Below are positions 17,530-26,435 of a stretch of DNA of 33,594 nt, in pieces. The position numbers were made by a program, and so were the translations under genes. The DNA is from Microcaldota archaeon (GTDB taxonomy: Archaea; Micrarchaeota; Micrarchaeia; Micrarchaeales; CABMGC01). Each line of letters starts with the position of its first letter. Within the stretch, counting starts at the first letter, position 1. The stretch covers positions 1 to 33,594 of the forward strand of contig DAHXKV010000021.1 of NCBI GenBank assembly GCA_027366155.1, given 5' to 3'. The notes under the pieces are model-generated. The model worked only from the letters and a program-made list of their open reading frames with translations. It ran no database searches and was not told where the DNA came from.

Positions 17530-18447
17530 TCATCCCTTCCTGTTCCTTATATCCTCGAATAACTTCTCTGTCCAATCCAAGCCGCTCTTCCTCAGGGAGT
17601 TTAACCAATCCCGCATCATCGTTTTTCCATACTCGGTCAGGTTTCTTTCCATCACGTCTATTTCCATCATCTCGAAAACCAGCAACCTGGCTACCGATTC
17701 CTCGAAACTGCTTTTTGGCGCAATCCCCTTCTTGATCTCTATTATTTTCTTTCTTATGTCCATTACGAATGTCCTCTTACTTGTACCACTATCTACGGAG
17801 TCGACGATCATTATGGGGTTGTTCCTGCCTATACTGGCGCTTATTGTCTGGGGGTTTCCATATTCTGTTGCAAGCACCAAGCTCGGCATGCCGTTCCCGA
17901 AAAGGCCCATGTGCTTCAGGTTATTTGCCATGTGCCTCTCTTCCAAGACCAATGCATATTCAAATATCTCCATTCCTTCTGCCATCTTTTTCACTGCAGC
18001 GTCAAATCGGCGCTCGGCTTTTGCCGCTTCAATCAGTTTTCCTGCCTCTGAACGCTTAGCCTCACGGGTACGGTATAACTCCTTTGTCCAACCTTCCCAT
18101 CCTATTCCCACTGGTGAGACCTCAACGTCGCGCTCAGAGAAAGAAGCCAGACTATCCAAAAGAATCTTTTCATGTTCTTCCAGGGTTCTGCCTGGTGCCT
18201 CCCGATCCCTCAGCATGCGCCGATATTCGGAGGTGTTTGGATATGTGCCAAGTCCAATGGCGAACAGGCCCTCCTTATTCATCAATCTATTTGCAATATA
18301 AAGAAATCTCTCGGTGCCTTTCTTGCTTTCGTCATATCCTACTATGTATAGTTCTACTGGATATTCTGCGCCCTTACTCCTTCTAGATGCTGCAGCGTTA
18401 TTTGCAAGGCTGTCAAGTTTTCGTATCTCCCTATCTCTCCAGGTCAT
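17530..18447 (-). CDS. Hypothetical protein (305 aa)
   Basis: Long intact ORF with own AT-rich upstream region; no family recognised. Confidence 0.6.
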   Translation of the reverse strand: MTWRDREIRKLDSLANNAAASRRSKGAEYPVELYIVGYDESKKGTERFLYIANRLMNKEGLFAIGLGTYPNTSEYRRMLRDREAPGRTLEEHEKILLDSLASFSERDVEVSPVGIGWEGWTKELYRTREAKRSEAGKLIEAAKAERRFDAAVKKMAEGMEIFEYALVLEERHMANNLKHMGLFGNGMPSLVLATEYGNPQTISASIGRNNPIMIVDSVDSGTSKRTFVMDIRKKIIEIKKGIAPKSSFEESVARLLVFEMMEIDVMERNLTEYGKTMMRDWLNSLRKSGLDWTEKLFEDIRNRKG

Positions 18448-18513
18448 TTTATCAATAAAACATTGGATTTATGATATATTAATATGCCGCCCAGAGAACC
18501 CGGGAATATGTTC

Positions 18514-19191
18514 TTATGTTCCTGCCCTGCCTGACGCAGCGCTGCTTGGGCATATGTCCTTCAGGACGCACCTTCCGCACTCCTTCGCCCTTGCCCTGCA
18601 AGTATCCTTCCCAAGGGCTATGAGCATATTGGAAGCAGTGCCCCACTCCTTTCTGGGTATTATTCTCATCAAATCCTCCTCTATCAAAGCTGGGCTGTCA
18701 TGTTTCGTAAGCCCAAGCCTCCTCGAGACCGTAATGCAGTGGGTGTCTATGGCTATACCCTCGTTTATCCCGAATCCCTCATTAAGTATCACATTTGCCA
18801 CTTTCCTGCCTACTCCCGGAAGCTCCATAAGCCCCTCCAAGCTCTTCGGCACCCTGCCTCCCGGCGATCTGGTTATCATCCTGGAAGAAAGGATAAGGTT
18901 TCTTACCTTTGTCTTGTAATAGTTAATTCCCTTCAGGTACCTGCCTACCCTCCTCGGATCCGAATCCGCATAATCCTGAAAGCTCCTGAATTTTGAGAAA
19001 AGCATCTCCGTGCTCTTGTTTACCTGTTTGTCTGTGCACTGCGGCGAGAGAAAGACAGAGACAAAGAGTTCTGTGATGTTCCTGTGCTCGAGCTCTGTAT
19101 GCAATCTGTCTGGATACTGCTTCCTGAGCATTCCTAATACAGTGCCAGCAAACCTCTGCCTTTTCAAGCGCACTGCCTCCCTCTCTTTCAT
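18514..19191 (-). CDS. nth: Endonuclease III (Nth) DNA glycosylase/AP lyase
   Basis: HhH 'LPGVGRKVANVILNEGFG', 'IDTHCITVSRRLGL', FeS motif Cx6Cx2Cx5C 'CRARAKECGRCVLKDIC'. Confidence 0.95.
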   Translation of the reverse strand: MKEREAVRLKRQRFAGTVLGMLRKQYPDRLHTELEHRNITELFVSVFLSPQCTDKQVNKSTEMLFSKFRSFQDYADSDPRRVGRYLKGINYYKTKVRNLILSSRMITRSPGGRVPKSLEGLMELPGVGRKVANVILNEGFGINEGIAIDTHCITVSRRLGLTKHDSPALIEEDLMRIIPRKEWGTASNMLIALGKDTCRARAKECGRCVLKDICPSSAASGRAGT

Positions 19192-19244
19192 AGCCTCTTA
19201 TCTTGGCTGGAAAAGGCTAAATAAAAGCCCCTTACAACAAATAC

Positions 19245-20714
19245 GTGCATGAAATGAAAACCCTATATCTGATAGGCATCGATGCCGCGCCCCTCTGGCT
19301 TATAAAAAAATTCTCTACTGAAAAGGGGATGGAAGGCTTCATGAAACTCATAAAAAACGGCAATCTTGTAGAGATGGAATCCACCCTGCCCCCGATGACA
19401 GGCGCAGCATGGCCTACGATATACACGGGCCTGCCCCCAGGGAAGCATGGGGTGCCTGATTTTTTCGCAATGCAGAAGGACTATGTCCCAGAGCTGGTAT
19501 ACTACGACTCCTCAAGGGAACCGCCATTCTGGGCAAAGCTTGCAGAAAAGGGCTACTCTTCATTGGTAATAACTCCTGCGACTGACATAACGCTTCCAGA
19601 TTACCCTGGAGTGGACATGATAACCGGGTTTCCACTGAAGGCCAAGTCAAACACCCCCCTCCTACAGTCGCTGATGAAGAAGCATTCTTTCTACGGAGAA
19701 CCGGATGTCGAAAAGGAGATGAAAAGCGGAAGCATGTCCGAAAAGGAAGGAGGACTGCACTTTCTGAAAAGCACAGCAGCCCGTGCGGAGATAGCTAAAG
19801 AGGCCATGCAGTCGAAGGAATACAATCTTGTTTATGTGTGCTTCACCGAGACCGATAGGCTTCAGCATTTCGTGCTTAACAAAAGCAACATGGCAGAATA
19901 CCTCCTTCCAATCTACCAGGAGATAGGGAAGTACACGAACTACGTAATGGAAAAGGCGACCACAGAGGGCGGAAGCGTGATGATCGTCTCTGACCACGGC
20001 GCCCAGCCCATAAAGAAAAAGTTCCTTATCAACAACTGGATGATATCTGAAGGATTCGCATTCCTCAAAGGAGGCGTTGCGCCTGCCGGCTCAGGCGACA
20101 ATAACTCCTATGCGACGGGAGGTCTCCGCGAAAAGCTCATCAAGACAAGGATGCGGAAGGTATACGACAGCCTTCCGCACGGGGCCAAAAGCCTCGTATC
20201 GAGATCGGTGGGCATGATGCTCCCTTCTTCAAAAGGCGGCAAGTTCACTCGAATTCACCTCTTCGATTTCGATATGGAAAAGACCCTTGCATTTGCTGCA
20301 ATATCCAACATAAACGTCTCAACAATCTGGATAAACGACTCACGTTTCGTAAATGGGCATGTGGGGAGCAAGGAAAAGGCAGCACTGATAAAGGAAATAA
20401 AAAGCAGGATGCTGCGCCTCAAGGATCCCTCCGGAAAGCAGTTAATACTGAATATCTATGACGGCAGGAAATACTATGGAAACACGCGGAAGTTTATCCC
20501 TCCGGACATCCTTGCCGAAATACGCCCTGGATACATGATGGACATTTTTTATTACTCTGGTGAAACCATGTTCATGGATCCGGAACCGCCGAAACGCGGG
20601 GACCACACAAGATACGGTATATTTGGGACTTATCCTGAAGCGCCGCTTACAAAATCCGGAAAATTCAAGATAACTGAGGTCTATCGTGCGGTCCTCTCGC
20701 ATTATGGTAAGTGA
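19245..20714 (+). CDS. Alkaline phosphatase superfamily / type I phosphodiesterase-nucleotide pyrophosphatase-like protein
   Basis: 'LIGIDAAPLWLI', 'LPPMTGAAWPTIYTGLPPGKHGVPDF', 'VMIVSDHGAQP'. Confidence 0.88.
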   Translation: MHEMKTLYLIGIDAAPLWLIKKFSTEKGMEGFMKLIKNGNLVEMESTLPPMTGAAWPTIYTGLPPGKHGVPDFFAMQKDYVPELVYYDSSREPPFWAKLAEKGYSSLVITPATDITLPDYPGVDMITGFPLKAKSNTPLLQSLMKKHSFYGEPDVEKEMKSGSMSEKEGGLHFLKSTAARAEIAKEAMQSKEYNLVYVCFTETDRLQHFVLNKSNMAEYLLPIYQEIGKYTNYVMEKATTEGGSVMIVSDHGAQPIKKKFLINNWMISEGFAFLKGGVAPAGSGDNNSYATGGLREKLIKTRMRKVYDSLPHGAKSLVSRSVGMMLPSSKGGKFTRIHLFDFDMEKTLAFAAISNINVSTIWINDSRFVNGHVGSKEKAALIKEIKSRMLRLKDPSGKQLILNIYDGRKYYGNTRKFIPPDILAEIRPGYMMDIFYYSGETMFMDPEPPKRGDHTRYGIFGTYPEAPLTKSGKFKITEVYRAVLSHYGK

Positions 20715-21787
20715 CTGCCGCTCACCAGCCTTTCATATTTGCGCATGCTTGACTCCATACTGAATCTATGCGAAAGCCTAAGCGCATTTTTTCCCATCCT
20801 TTTTCTCATCTCCGAATCAAAATACAGCATGCCAAACTCCCCGGCAAAGCTGTCCAGATCGCCGTACCTGTAAATGAGGCCGTTTATCCTGTTTTCGACC
20901 AAACTTTTCTTCGGCCTGATTCCGAGCAGCGTATTGTTGCGTTCGTTTATGAGCAAGGGCAGTCCGCATGCCATTGCCTCGACAAACGTACCTGCCATCC
21001 CTTCCCACTCCGAAGACGAGACAAAGAAGGCGGAGTCATTATACAACCTGATAAGCTCATCCCTGCTTACAAAGCTGTGGAATGATATGTTCTTTCCAAG
21101 CCCCAGCCTCATGGAAAGTGATTTGCATGACTGCTCGTCAGGTCCACTTCCAACTATCCTGAGCAGAGTCTTGCCGGAAAGCCTCGGATTCCTATCAACA
21201 AATTCCCTAATTCCCTCGATCAAAAACCTTACCTTCTTCTGGCGCTCATCAAGTCTGCCTACATATATTGCATTTCCCAAGTTCCTGCCTTTCATCTTCC
21301 TGAAATCCGGCGAGTACCAGTTACTTATTGCAACTACTCTGGTCGCACCTGAGAAAAACCTGCGGGCGGCTTCCTCCTGATCTGCCGTAATTGCAACGTA
21401 TATGTCGAGCCATTTCCTCATCTCCCTTGCAAGTAGCTCCCTGGCAATCATCTTCGGCAGAACCCTCCTTACTCCTGCCTTCTTTGAATTGATTATCACG
21501 TTTCCCCTGTCTGTGTAAATGAACCTTGTATGAGAAGCGGGCCGCAAGAGACTTCTTACTACGGGAACATCCCTTATGGAGTTCATGAAGACAGCGTCGT
21601 AGAGGCCAGGGGAGAGGCCTGAGACCTCGACTGGCTTAACTTTATTGTCCAGTTTGGAGAAGTCCCCGAAGAGGTCAACAGCGTACCCCCTGTTCTTAAA
21701 GTAAATATAAGTATCATACGCAGTCTTGGCCGCTCCTCCAAAAGTCCTAAAAGAGCCCGCATCCATTATGAGCAGTTTACCTTTCAT
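20702..21787 (-). CDS. GT4-type glycosyltransferase
   Basis: 'AIYVGRLDERQKKVRFLIEGI...LRIVGSGPDEQSCKSL...FVSSSEWEGMAGTFVEAMACGLPLL'. Confidence 0.9.
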   Translation of the reverse strand: MKGKLLIMDAGSFRTFGGAAKTAYDTYIYFKNRGYAVDLFGDFSKLDNKVKPVEVSGLSPGLYDAVFMNSIRDVPVVRSLLRPASHTRFIYTDRGNVIINSKKAGVRRVLPKMIARELLAREMRKWLDIYVAITADQEEAARRFFSGATRVVAISNWYSPDFRKMKGRNLGNAIYVGRLDERQKKVRFLIEGIREFVDRNPRLSGKTLLRIVGSGPDEQSCKSLSMRLGLGKNISFHSFVSRDELIRLYNDSAFFVSSSEWEGMAGTFVEAMACGLPLLINERNNTLLGIRPKKSLVENRINGLIYRYGDLDSFAGEFGMLYFDSEMRKRMGKNALRLSHRFSMESSMRKYERLVSGSHLP

Positions 21788-21797
21788 GACCCTCCCC

Positions 21798-23018
21798 TCA
21801 CCCGGTAACTATACCTATCCCGGAGAACTCCTTTCCTGAATAAAATACGAATCTTCCTATCTCGGGAGTCCTCTCGAACAAATCCACTGCAACCTTCTCC
21901 TCGAGTATCAACTCCACATGGCCAGCATTCAGCGGCTTTATTCTGTCAGAAGGAACGCACTCTCCTGTACTGACGTCTACTTCGTCCTTCACCGAAACCT
22001 TCCTGCACCTCACCCGAATCCCATTTATCCTTATGGAGGCATCCTTGTTAAGACCCGTTGTATTGAGGAGCAGCGCGTTTATCTTACTGGAAGAGACACA
22101 AGCCGTATCAGAATCAGAAGCGACGGAGCCCTTGATGTCTGGCCCGACTGGTGAATCCAGCTCAAGGGTTACCACATCGCCCCTCCCTGCTATTTTCTTG
22201 CTCCTTCCGCTGACTAAGAGCCCCGCAACCTTTGCCCGTTTCCCAGAAGGAAAGATTGTTATCCTGCTCCCCCTGGTCAAGCTTCCAGAGACGACCCTTC
22301 CGAATACGGCTGTATTACTGTCTTCCGAAACCCCCTGGATCTGTATTATGGTGTTTCTGCCTGTAGGGCGTGCTGCGAGTCTAGCCACACCTGCAAGGAC
22401 CTCAATTAGGCATCTTCCTCTGTACCATCCCATTGCCTTTGATGGCCTGACTAGGTTCTCTGCGTTGTATGCAGATATGGGCACAAACCTGACATTCTCG
22501 CTAGGGAACCCTATCCTGGCAAGATACCTGCCTACCCCGTCAGAGACCTCCTCAAAAGCCTCCCGGCTGTATCCTACGGCATCAAGCTTGTTTACGGCGA
22601 CAACAAGCTTGCGTATACCAAGCATCTTTGCAACAAACAGGTGCCTCTTTGTCTGGCTTGTTATCCCTTCCCCCTGCTTAACTGAGACAAGAAGCAATGC
22701 AAAATCTGCATACGAGGCACCGCTCAGCATGTTCTTGATTAGTTCCTCATGGCCAGGAACGTCGATGAACTCAAAGCCTGCCTCCTTGTATCTAACCTGG
22801 GCACGCGTTGTGTCAATAGTCATCTCATTGAGCCGTTCTTCCTCAAAACTGTCGAGTATGTATCCGGGCTCAAATCTCCTCCCAAGCTTCCTGCTCGTCC
22901 TCTTAGCATCATCTATCCTCTGCTCAGAGACAGATCCGGTCTCGATAAGCAGGCTGCCTATCAACGTTGACTTGCCATGATCTTTGTTTCCCAGCACTGT
23001 TACCCTGTTCACTATCAC
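21798..23018 (-). CDS. Translation-factor-type GTPase, CysN-like (sulfate adenylyltransferase large subunit family)
   Basis: G1 'GNKDHGKST', G3 'DVPGHEELIKNM', 'RHLFVAKMLGIRKLVVAVNKLD' (CysN-like G4 context); adjacent to cysD-like gene. Confidence 0.75.
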   Translation of the reverse strand: MIVNRVTVLGNKDHGKSTLIGSLLIETGSVSEQRIDDAKRTSRKLGRRFEPGYILDSFEEERLNEMTIDTTRAQVRYKEAGFEFIDVPGHEELIKNMLSGASYADFALLLVSVKQGEGITSQTKRHLFVAKMLGIRKLVVAVNKLDAVGYSREAFEEVSDGVGRYLARIGFPSENVRFVPISAYNAENLVRPSKAMGWYRGRCLIEVLAGVARLAARPTGRNTIIQIQGVSEDSNTAVFGRVVSGSLTRGSRITIFPSGKRAKVAGLLVSGRSKKIAGRGDVVTLELDSPVGPDIKGSVASDSDTACVSSSKINALLLNTTGLNKDASIRINGIRVRCRKVSVKDEVDVSTGECVPSDRIKPLNAGHVELILEEKVAVDLFERTPEIGRFVFYSGKEFSGIGIVTG

Positions 23019-23022
23019 AGAA

Positions 23023-23823
23023 TCACATATATCCTAGCGCTCTGAGCTTCTCCATGACAAACGCCTTTTCCTTGTCCTGGTCCCTGCCCTGCCTCTCCTC
23101 TATCTTGGTCTTCTCGAGTTCTCTTATTATGTGGTTTATGTCGGCTGCGCCAGACTTTACTGGCGTTGTGCAGTGGGTGCACCCCAGGCTTCTATACCTG
23201 TATCCGTCCCTTGAGAAGTAAAGCGGATTCATCGGCACTTTCTCCCTCTTTATGTAGTTCCAGATATCTACCTCATTCCAGTCCAGGAGAGGATGAACTC
23301 TCACATGGCCGTCAGCTTCCTTCTCCGAAGAGTAATCTCCCCAAATCTCGGCCACCTGGTTTTTGTAATTCCACTTGAAGTTCTTGTCCCTGGGGCTGAA
23401 AACCCTTTCCTTGGCCCGTATTCCGTGTTCGTCCCTCCGTATTGAAACTATGAGTGCATCGAATCCGTATCTATCAAGCACCTTCCTGAGGGCGACCGTT
23501 TTATTTGCTCCGCAGCAAGCAAACCCAGACATCTCCGGCTTTATCTCACTCTTTTCGACTATTAAGTCCAGGTTCCATTTCTTCGCAAGCCTTTCCCTGA
23601 ACTCGTACGTTTCAGGAAAGTCAATCCCATTGTCTATATGTATCACGGGAAAAGGGACCTTCCCGTGGAATGCCTGCCTTGCCAGTGCCAGCATAGTAGT
23701 GCTGTCTTTCCCCATGCTCCAGAGGGCAGCGACCTTCTTGAAATTGGATTTCGCCTCCCTCATCACGTATATGCTTCTCTCTTCAAGCTTATTCAGGTCC
23801 TGCTTTATCATCCTATCATCCAT
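23023..23823 (-). CDS. CysD-like sulfate adenylyltransferase small subunit / PAPS-reductase-family PP-loop protein
   Basis: 'ESIYVMREAKSNFKKVAALWSMGKDSTTMLALARQAFHGKVPFPVIHIDNG', 'IRRDEHGIRAKERVFSPRD', 'WNEVDIWNYIKREKVPMNPLYF'. Confidence 0.85.
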   Translation of the reverse strand: MDDRMIKQDLNKLEERSIYVMREAKSNFKKVAALWSMGKDSTTMLALARQAFHGKVPFPVIHIDNGIDFPETYEFRERLAKKWNLDLIVEKSEIKPEMSGFACCGANKTVALRKVLDRYGFDALIVSIRRDEHGIRAKERVFSPRDKNFKWNYKNQVAEIWGDYSSEKEADGHVRVHPLLDWNEVDIWNYIKREKVPMNPLYFSRDGYRYRSLGCTHCTTPVKSGAADINHIIRELEKTKIEERQGRDQDKEKAFVMEKLRALGYM

Positions 23824-24103
23824 TGAGTATTGAAAGGCCTTTCAGGTAAATAGTCGCTCCGCCCATTTTGCCTTTTCCGCTATAGAATATCGGCACCTTT
23901 CCAACCCTCTCTCCCCTGCCATTAAACAATTCTGCCTCAGACCTTCTCAGGTCCTGCTTGTTTGCCACCTTGCCCTTCCCAAAGCGAATCTTGTAATGAC
24001 GTATGCTGCTCTTTGGGAGCACTCTTGCAAAAGCCTCCCAGTTCTCTTCTGTTGGCTTTTCCCTAAGCCTCTCCATCGCCTTCAATATCTTGGCATCTTT
24101 CAT
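23816..24103 (-). CDS. Hypothetical small protein
   Basis: ORF track gives 23816..24124; internal ATG at 24103 lies 4 nt beyond the RHH stop and avoids overlap. Confidence 0.6.
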   Translation of the reverse strand: MKDAKILKAMERLREKPTEENWEAFARVLPKSSIRHYKIRFGKGKVANKQDLRRSEAELFNGRGERVGKVPIFYSGKGKMGGATIYLKGLSILNG

Positions 24104-24107
24104 ATAC

Positions 24108-24338
24108 TCACATCGTGTATCCAAGGGCCTTCAGCTTCTCAACCACTGCATTCTTTTCCCTGCCCCCTTTCTTCATTTCCATCTCGGCTATGGTCTCCCT
24201 AAGTATATATGTCACGCAATCTGAGACCGAAGAAAAACCGGTGCCCTCTATCTTGTCCCTAATCCGTTCGAAAAGAGGCAGCGGTATAGTTATAGTAGTG
24301 TACTTCCTCTTTGCTTTGTTGGCCGGCATAAAAACCAT
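24108..24338 (-). CDS. Ribbon-helix-helix (CopG/Arc-type) DNA-binding protein
   Basis: 'KYTTITIPLPLFERIRDKIEGTGFSSVSDCVTYILRETIAEME'. Confidence 0.8.
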   Translation of the reverse strand: MVFMPANKAKRKYTTITIPLPLFERIRDKIEGTGFSSVSDCVTYILRETIAEMEMKKGGREKNAVVEKLKALGYTM

Positions 24339-24348
24339 TAATTTATTA

Positions 24349-24364
24349 TAATGTAGCTACATTA
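24349..24364. promoter_or_regulatory. Perfect 16-bp palindrome TAATGTAGCTACATTA, candidate RHH operator
   Basis: Self reverse-complementary; sits between the RHH gene start (24338) and an AT-rich TATA-like element (about 24364-24374) on the minus strand. Confidence 0.7.
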
Positions 24365-24411
24365 ATATATAAATCTATCCTCATAGAAAGTAATTTAAAA
24401 TCTCAAACCTA

Positions 24412-24636
24412 ATGATTACCATGTGCAAAGAGTGCCCAGGAAAGTTCGAGTTTGTTGAGGAGAAGGTAAAAGGTATTTCCCCAAACGAGCTCCATTCAAA
24501 AAACCCGAAATACAATACCATGAAGACCGTCCGCAAGAAAATAATGCGCCCATGTACCTGCCACTGCGGTTCGGGACCAGTAGAAAGAAACTCAAGTGGG
24601 AGGAAATATTGCCCCGCGTGCAGCCACTGGCTATAG
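24412..24636 (+). CDS. Small Cys-rich probable zinc-binding protein (74 aa)
   Basis: CKEC...CTCHC...CPAC; divergent from RHH. Confidence 0.6.
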   Translation: MITMCKECPGKFEFVEEKVKGISPNELHSKNPKYNTMKTVRKKIMRPCTCHCGSGPVERNSSGRKYCPACSHWL

Positions 24637-24696
24637 TGGCGTTAGGTTATTAATACATCATTACCAATAAATCCAATACCAACAAGGTCGTCAAAA

Positions 24697-26394
24697 ATGA
24701 AGATTCTCCAGCTCGATGTAGACAACATAACATACACTCCAGTAAAGCCAGAGGCCAGGCTTTATGATGAGGTTGAGCGCAAGGAAGTGTCAATCAACGA
24801 CGTGCTTGTAGTAATGGTATCCGTAGAGAAAGGAGATACAAACGAGATTGCCGCAAAGGCCCTATCCGACATAAGCAGTTTTCTGGAGAAGCTTAAACGC
24901 AAAAAGCTTCTCATATACCCATACGCGCACCTGAGCAACAGCCTTGCGTCCCCTGAAGAGGCGTTGGGCATAATCAATTACATGACCAGCAACGCACCTC
25001 AGGGCATCGAAACGCTACGCGGGCCCTTCGGCTGGAACAAGAAGCTCAAACTTGATATAAAAGGCCATCCTCTTGCTGAGCAGTCCCGGTCATACAGCCA
25101 AAGCGGCAGCGGTGCTCAAGAGATCAAGAAGGCGAAGCCTGCAAGCGTCAATACTTCCATAGTCAAAAAGAGTAGCTGGGCAGGCCTTCCCGAGACCGAC
25201 CATAGGACAATAGGCGAGAAGCTAGACTTGTACAGTTTTCAGGAGGTTTCGCCATCCATGGTCTACTGGCATCCAAAAGGCTTTGTAATATTCAATGAGC
25301 TTATCCGGTTTATACGCGAAAAACAGGAAAAATACGGCTACAAGGAAATAAGTACGCCAATAATAGCAAACACCGCACTATGGCATGTCAGCGGCCACAT
25401 ATCCCATTACAAAGAAAACATGTTTGTCTTTGATACTGAACTGGGAGAACTAGGCCTAAAGCCTATGAACTGCCCTTCCTCCATACTTATCTACAAATCA
25501 CGGAAGTGGAGCTACAAGGACCTTCCATTCAAGACTGCAATATTTGACAAGCTATACCGGAAGGAAGTCTCGGGCGCGCTTACAGGCCTTTTCAGGGTAC
25601 AGGAGATGACGCAGAACGATGGCCACATATTTCTCACCGAAGAACGGCTTGAAGCTGAAATATCTGAAGTAATAAGACTTGTGAAGGAAACATATGATAC
25701 GTTCAAGATGCGTTTTGTTGCGAACATCTCAACTATGCCCGATAACCATATGGGCTCCGAAGAAACATGGGAGAAGGCCACCGGCTCGTTGAAAAGGGCG
25801 ATGGAGTCAAATGGCATAGACTACAGGGTAAAGGAAAAAGACGGCGCATTTTACGGACCTAAAATAGACTTTGATGTCATAGATGCAATGGGGAGATCCT
25901 GGACTTTTTCCACTATACAGGTCGACTACCAGCAACCTCTCCAGTTCAAGCTCGAGTACGTCGCAGAAGATGGAAAAGAGCGAACCCCGATAATGGTTCA
26001 CAGGGCAATCCTCGGCTCTCTGGAACGCACAATAGCTGTATTGGTAGAGCATTACCAGGGCAAGTTCCCGACATGGCTCTCTCCGGTCCAGGTGCGCATA
26101 ATCTCGGTATCAGAGCACACGAGCAGATATGCACAGGAGATATACGCAAAGATGTCAGGTACACGGATAAGGGCAGAACTTGAAACTAGCGACAAGACAA
26201 TGCAGAACAAACTCCGCGAAGCGATATTGGAAAAAGTGCCATACATAGTAATCCTCGGCCAGAAAGAGAGCGAGTCAGGCACCATAACCGTAAGGAGCAG
26301 ATCCGGCAACCAGAAGAGCCTCATCAAGGCAGAAGACTTTATCTCGCAGATATCCGCAGAGATAGAATCAAGGTCAAACGAGTTGATGTACTGA
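24697..26394 (+). CDS. thrS: Threonyl-tRNA synthetase, archaeal type
   Basis: Archaeal N-terminal editing domain 'MKILQLDVDNITYTPVKPEA'; class II motifs 'PMNCPSSILIYKSRKWSYKDLP', 'RVQEMTQNDGHIF', 'MVHRAILGSLERTIAVLVEHYQGKFPTWLSPVQV'. Confidence 0.95.
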   Translation: MKILQLDVDNITYTPVKPEARLYDEVERKEVSINDVLVVMVSVEKGDTNEIAAKALSDISSFLEKLKRKKLLIYPYAHLSNSLASPEEALGIINYMTSNAPQGIETLRGPFGWNKKLKLDIKGHPLAEQSRSYSQSGSGAQEIKKAKPASVNTSIVKKSSWAGLPETDHRTIGEKLDLYSFQEVSPSMVYWHPKGFVIFNELIRFIREKQEKYGYKEISTPIIANTALWHVSGHISHYKENMFVFDTELGELGLKPMNCPSSILIYKSRKWSYKDLPFKTAIFDKLYRKEVSGALTGLFRVQEMTQNDGHIFLTEERLEAEISEVIRLVKETYDTFKMRFVANISTMPDNHMGSEETWEKATGSLKRAMESNGIDYRVKEKDGAFYGPKIDFDVIDAMGRSWTFSTIQVDYQQPLQFKLEYVAEDGKERTPIMVHRAILGSLERTIAVLVEHYQGKFPTWLSPVQVRIISVSEHTSRYAQEIYAKMSGTRIRAELETSDKTMQNKLREAILEKVPYIVILGQKESESGTITVRSRSGNQKSLIKAEDFISQISAEIESRSNELMY

Positions 26395-26435
26395 ACCCCG
26401 CAAAAGGCAGTCCAACGCGTGGAACCTATATACTA

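Noticed and set aside
17732-18301. 189-aa plus-strand ORF opposite the 305-aa hypothetical gene
   Set aside because: Minus-strand ORF is longer, has an AT-rich promoter region and a more protein-like composition; the plus-strand ORF is probably a shadow, though this is the least certain of these rejections.
22033-22980. 315-aa plus-strand ORF opposite the CysN-like gene
   Set aside because: Antisense shadow ORF of a well-supported conserved GTPase; composition is reverse-complement-like.
23023-23823. CysD-like protein as DndC of a phosphorothioation (Dnd) defence system
   Set aside because: Sequence pattern and pairing with a CysN-like GTPase fit sulfate adenylyltransferase; no DndB/D/E-like genes nearby.
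23816-24338. RHH + 102-aa protein as a toxin-antitoxin pair
   Set aside because: Gene sizes fit, but the 102-aa protein matches no toxin I recognise and both lie in one operon with CysD/CysN/GT4; a regulator role for RHH is simpler. A toxicity assay would decide.
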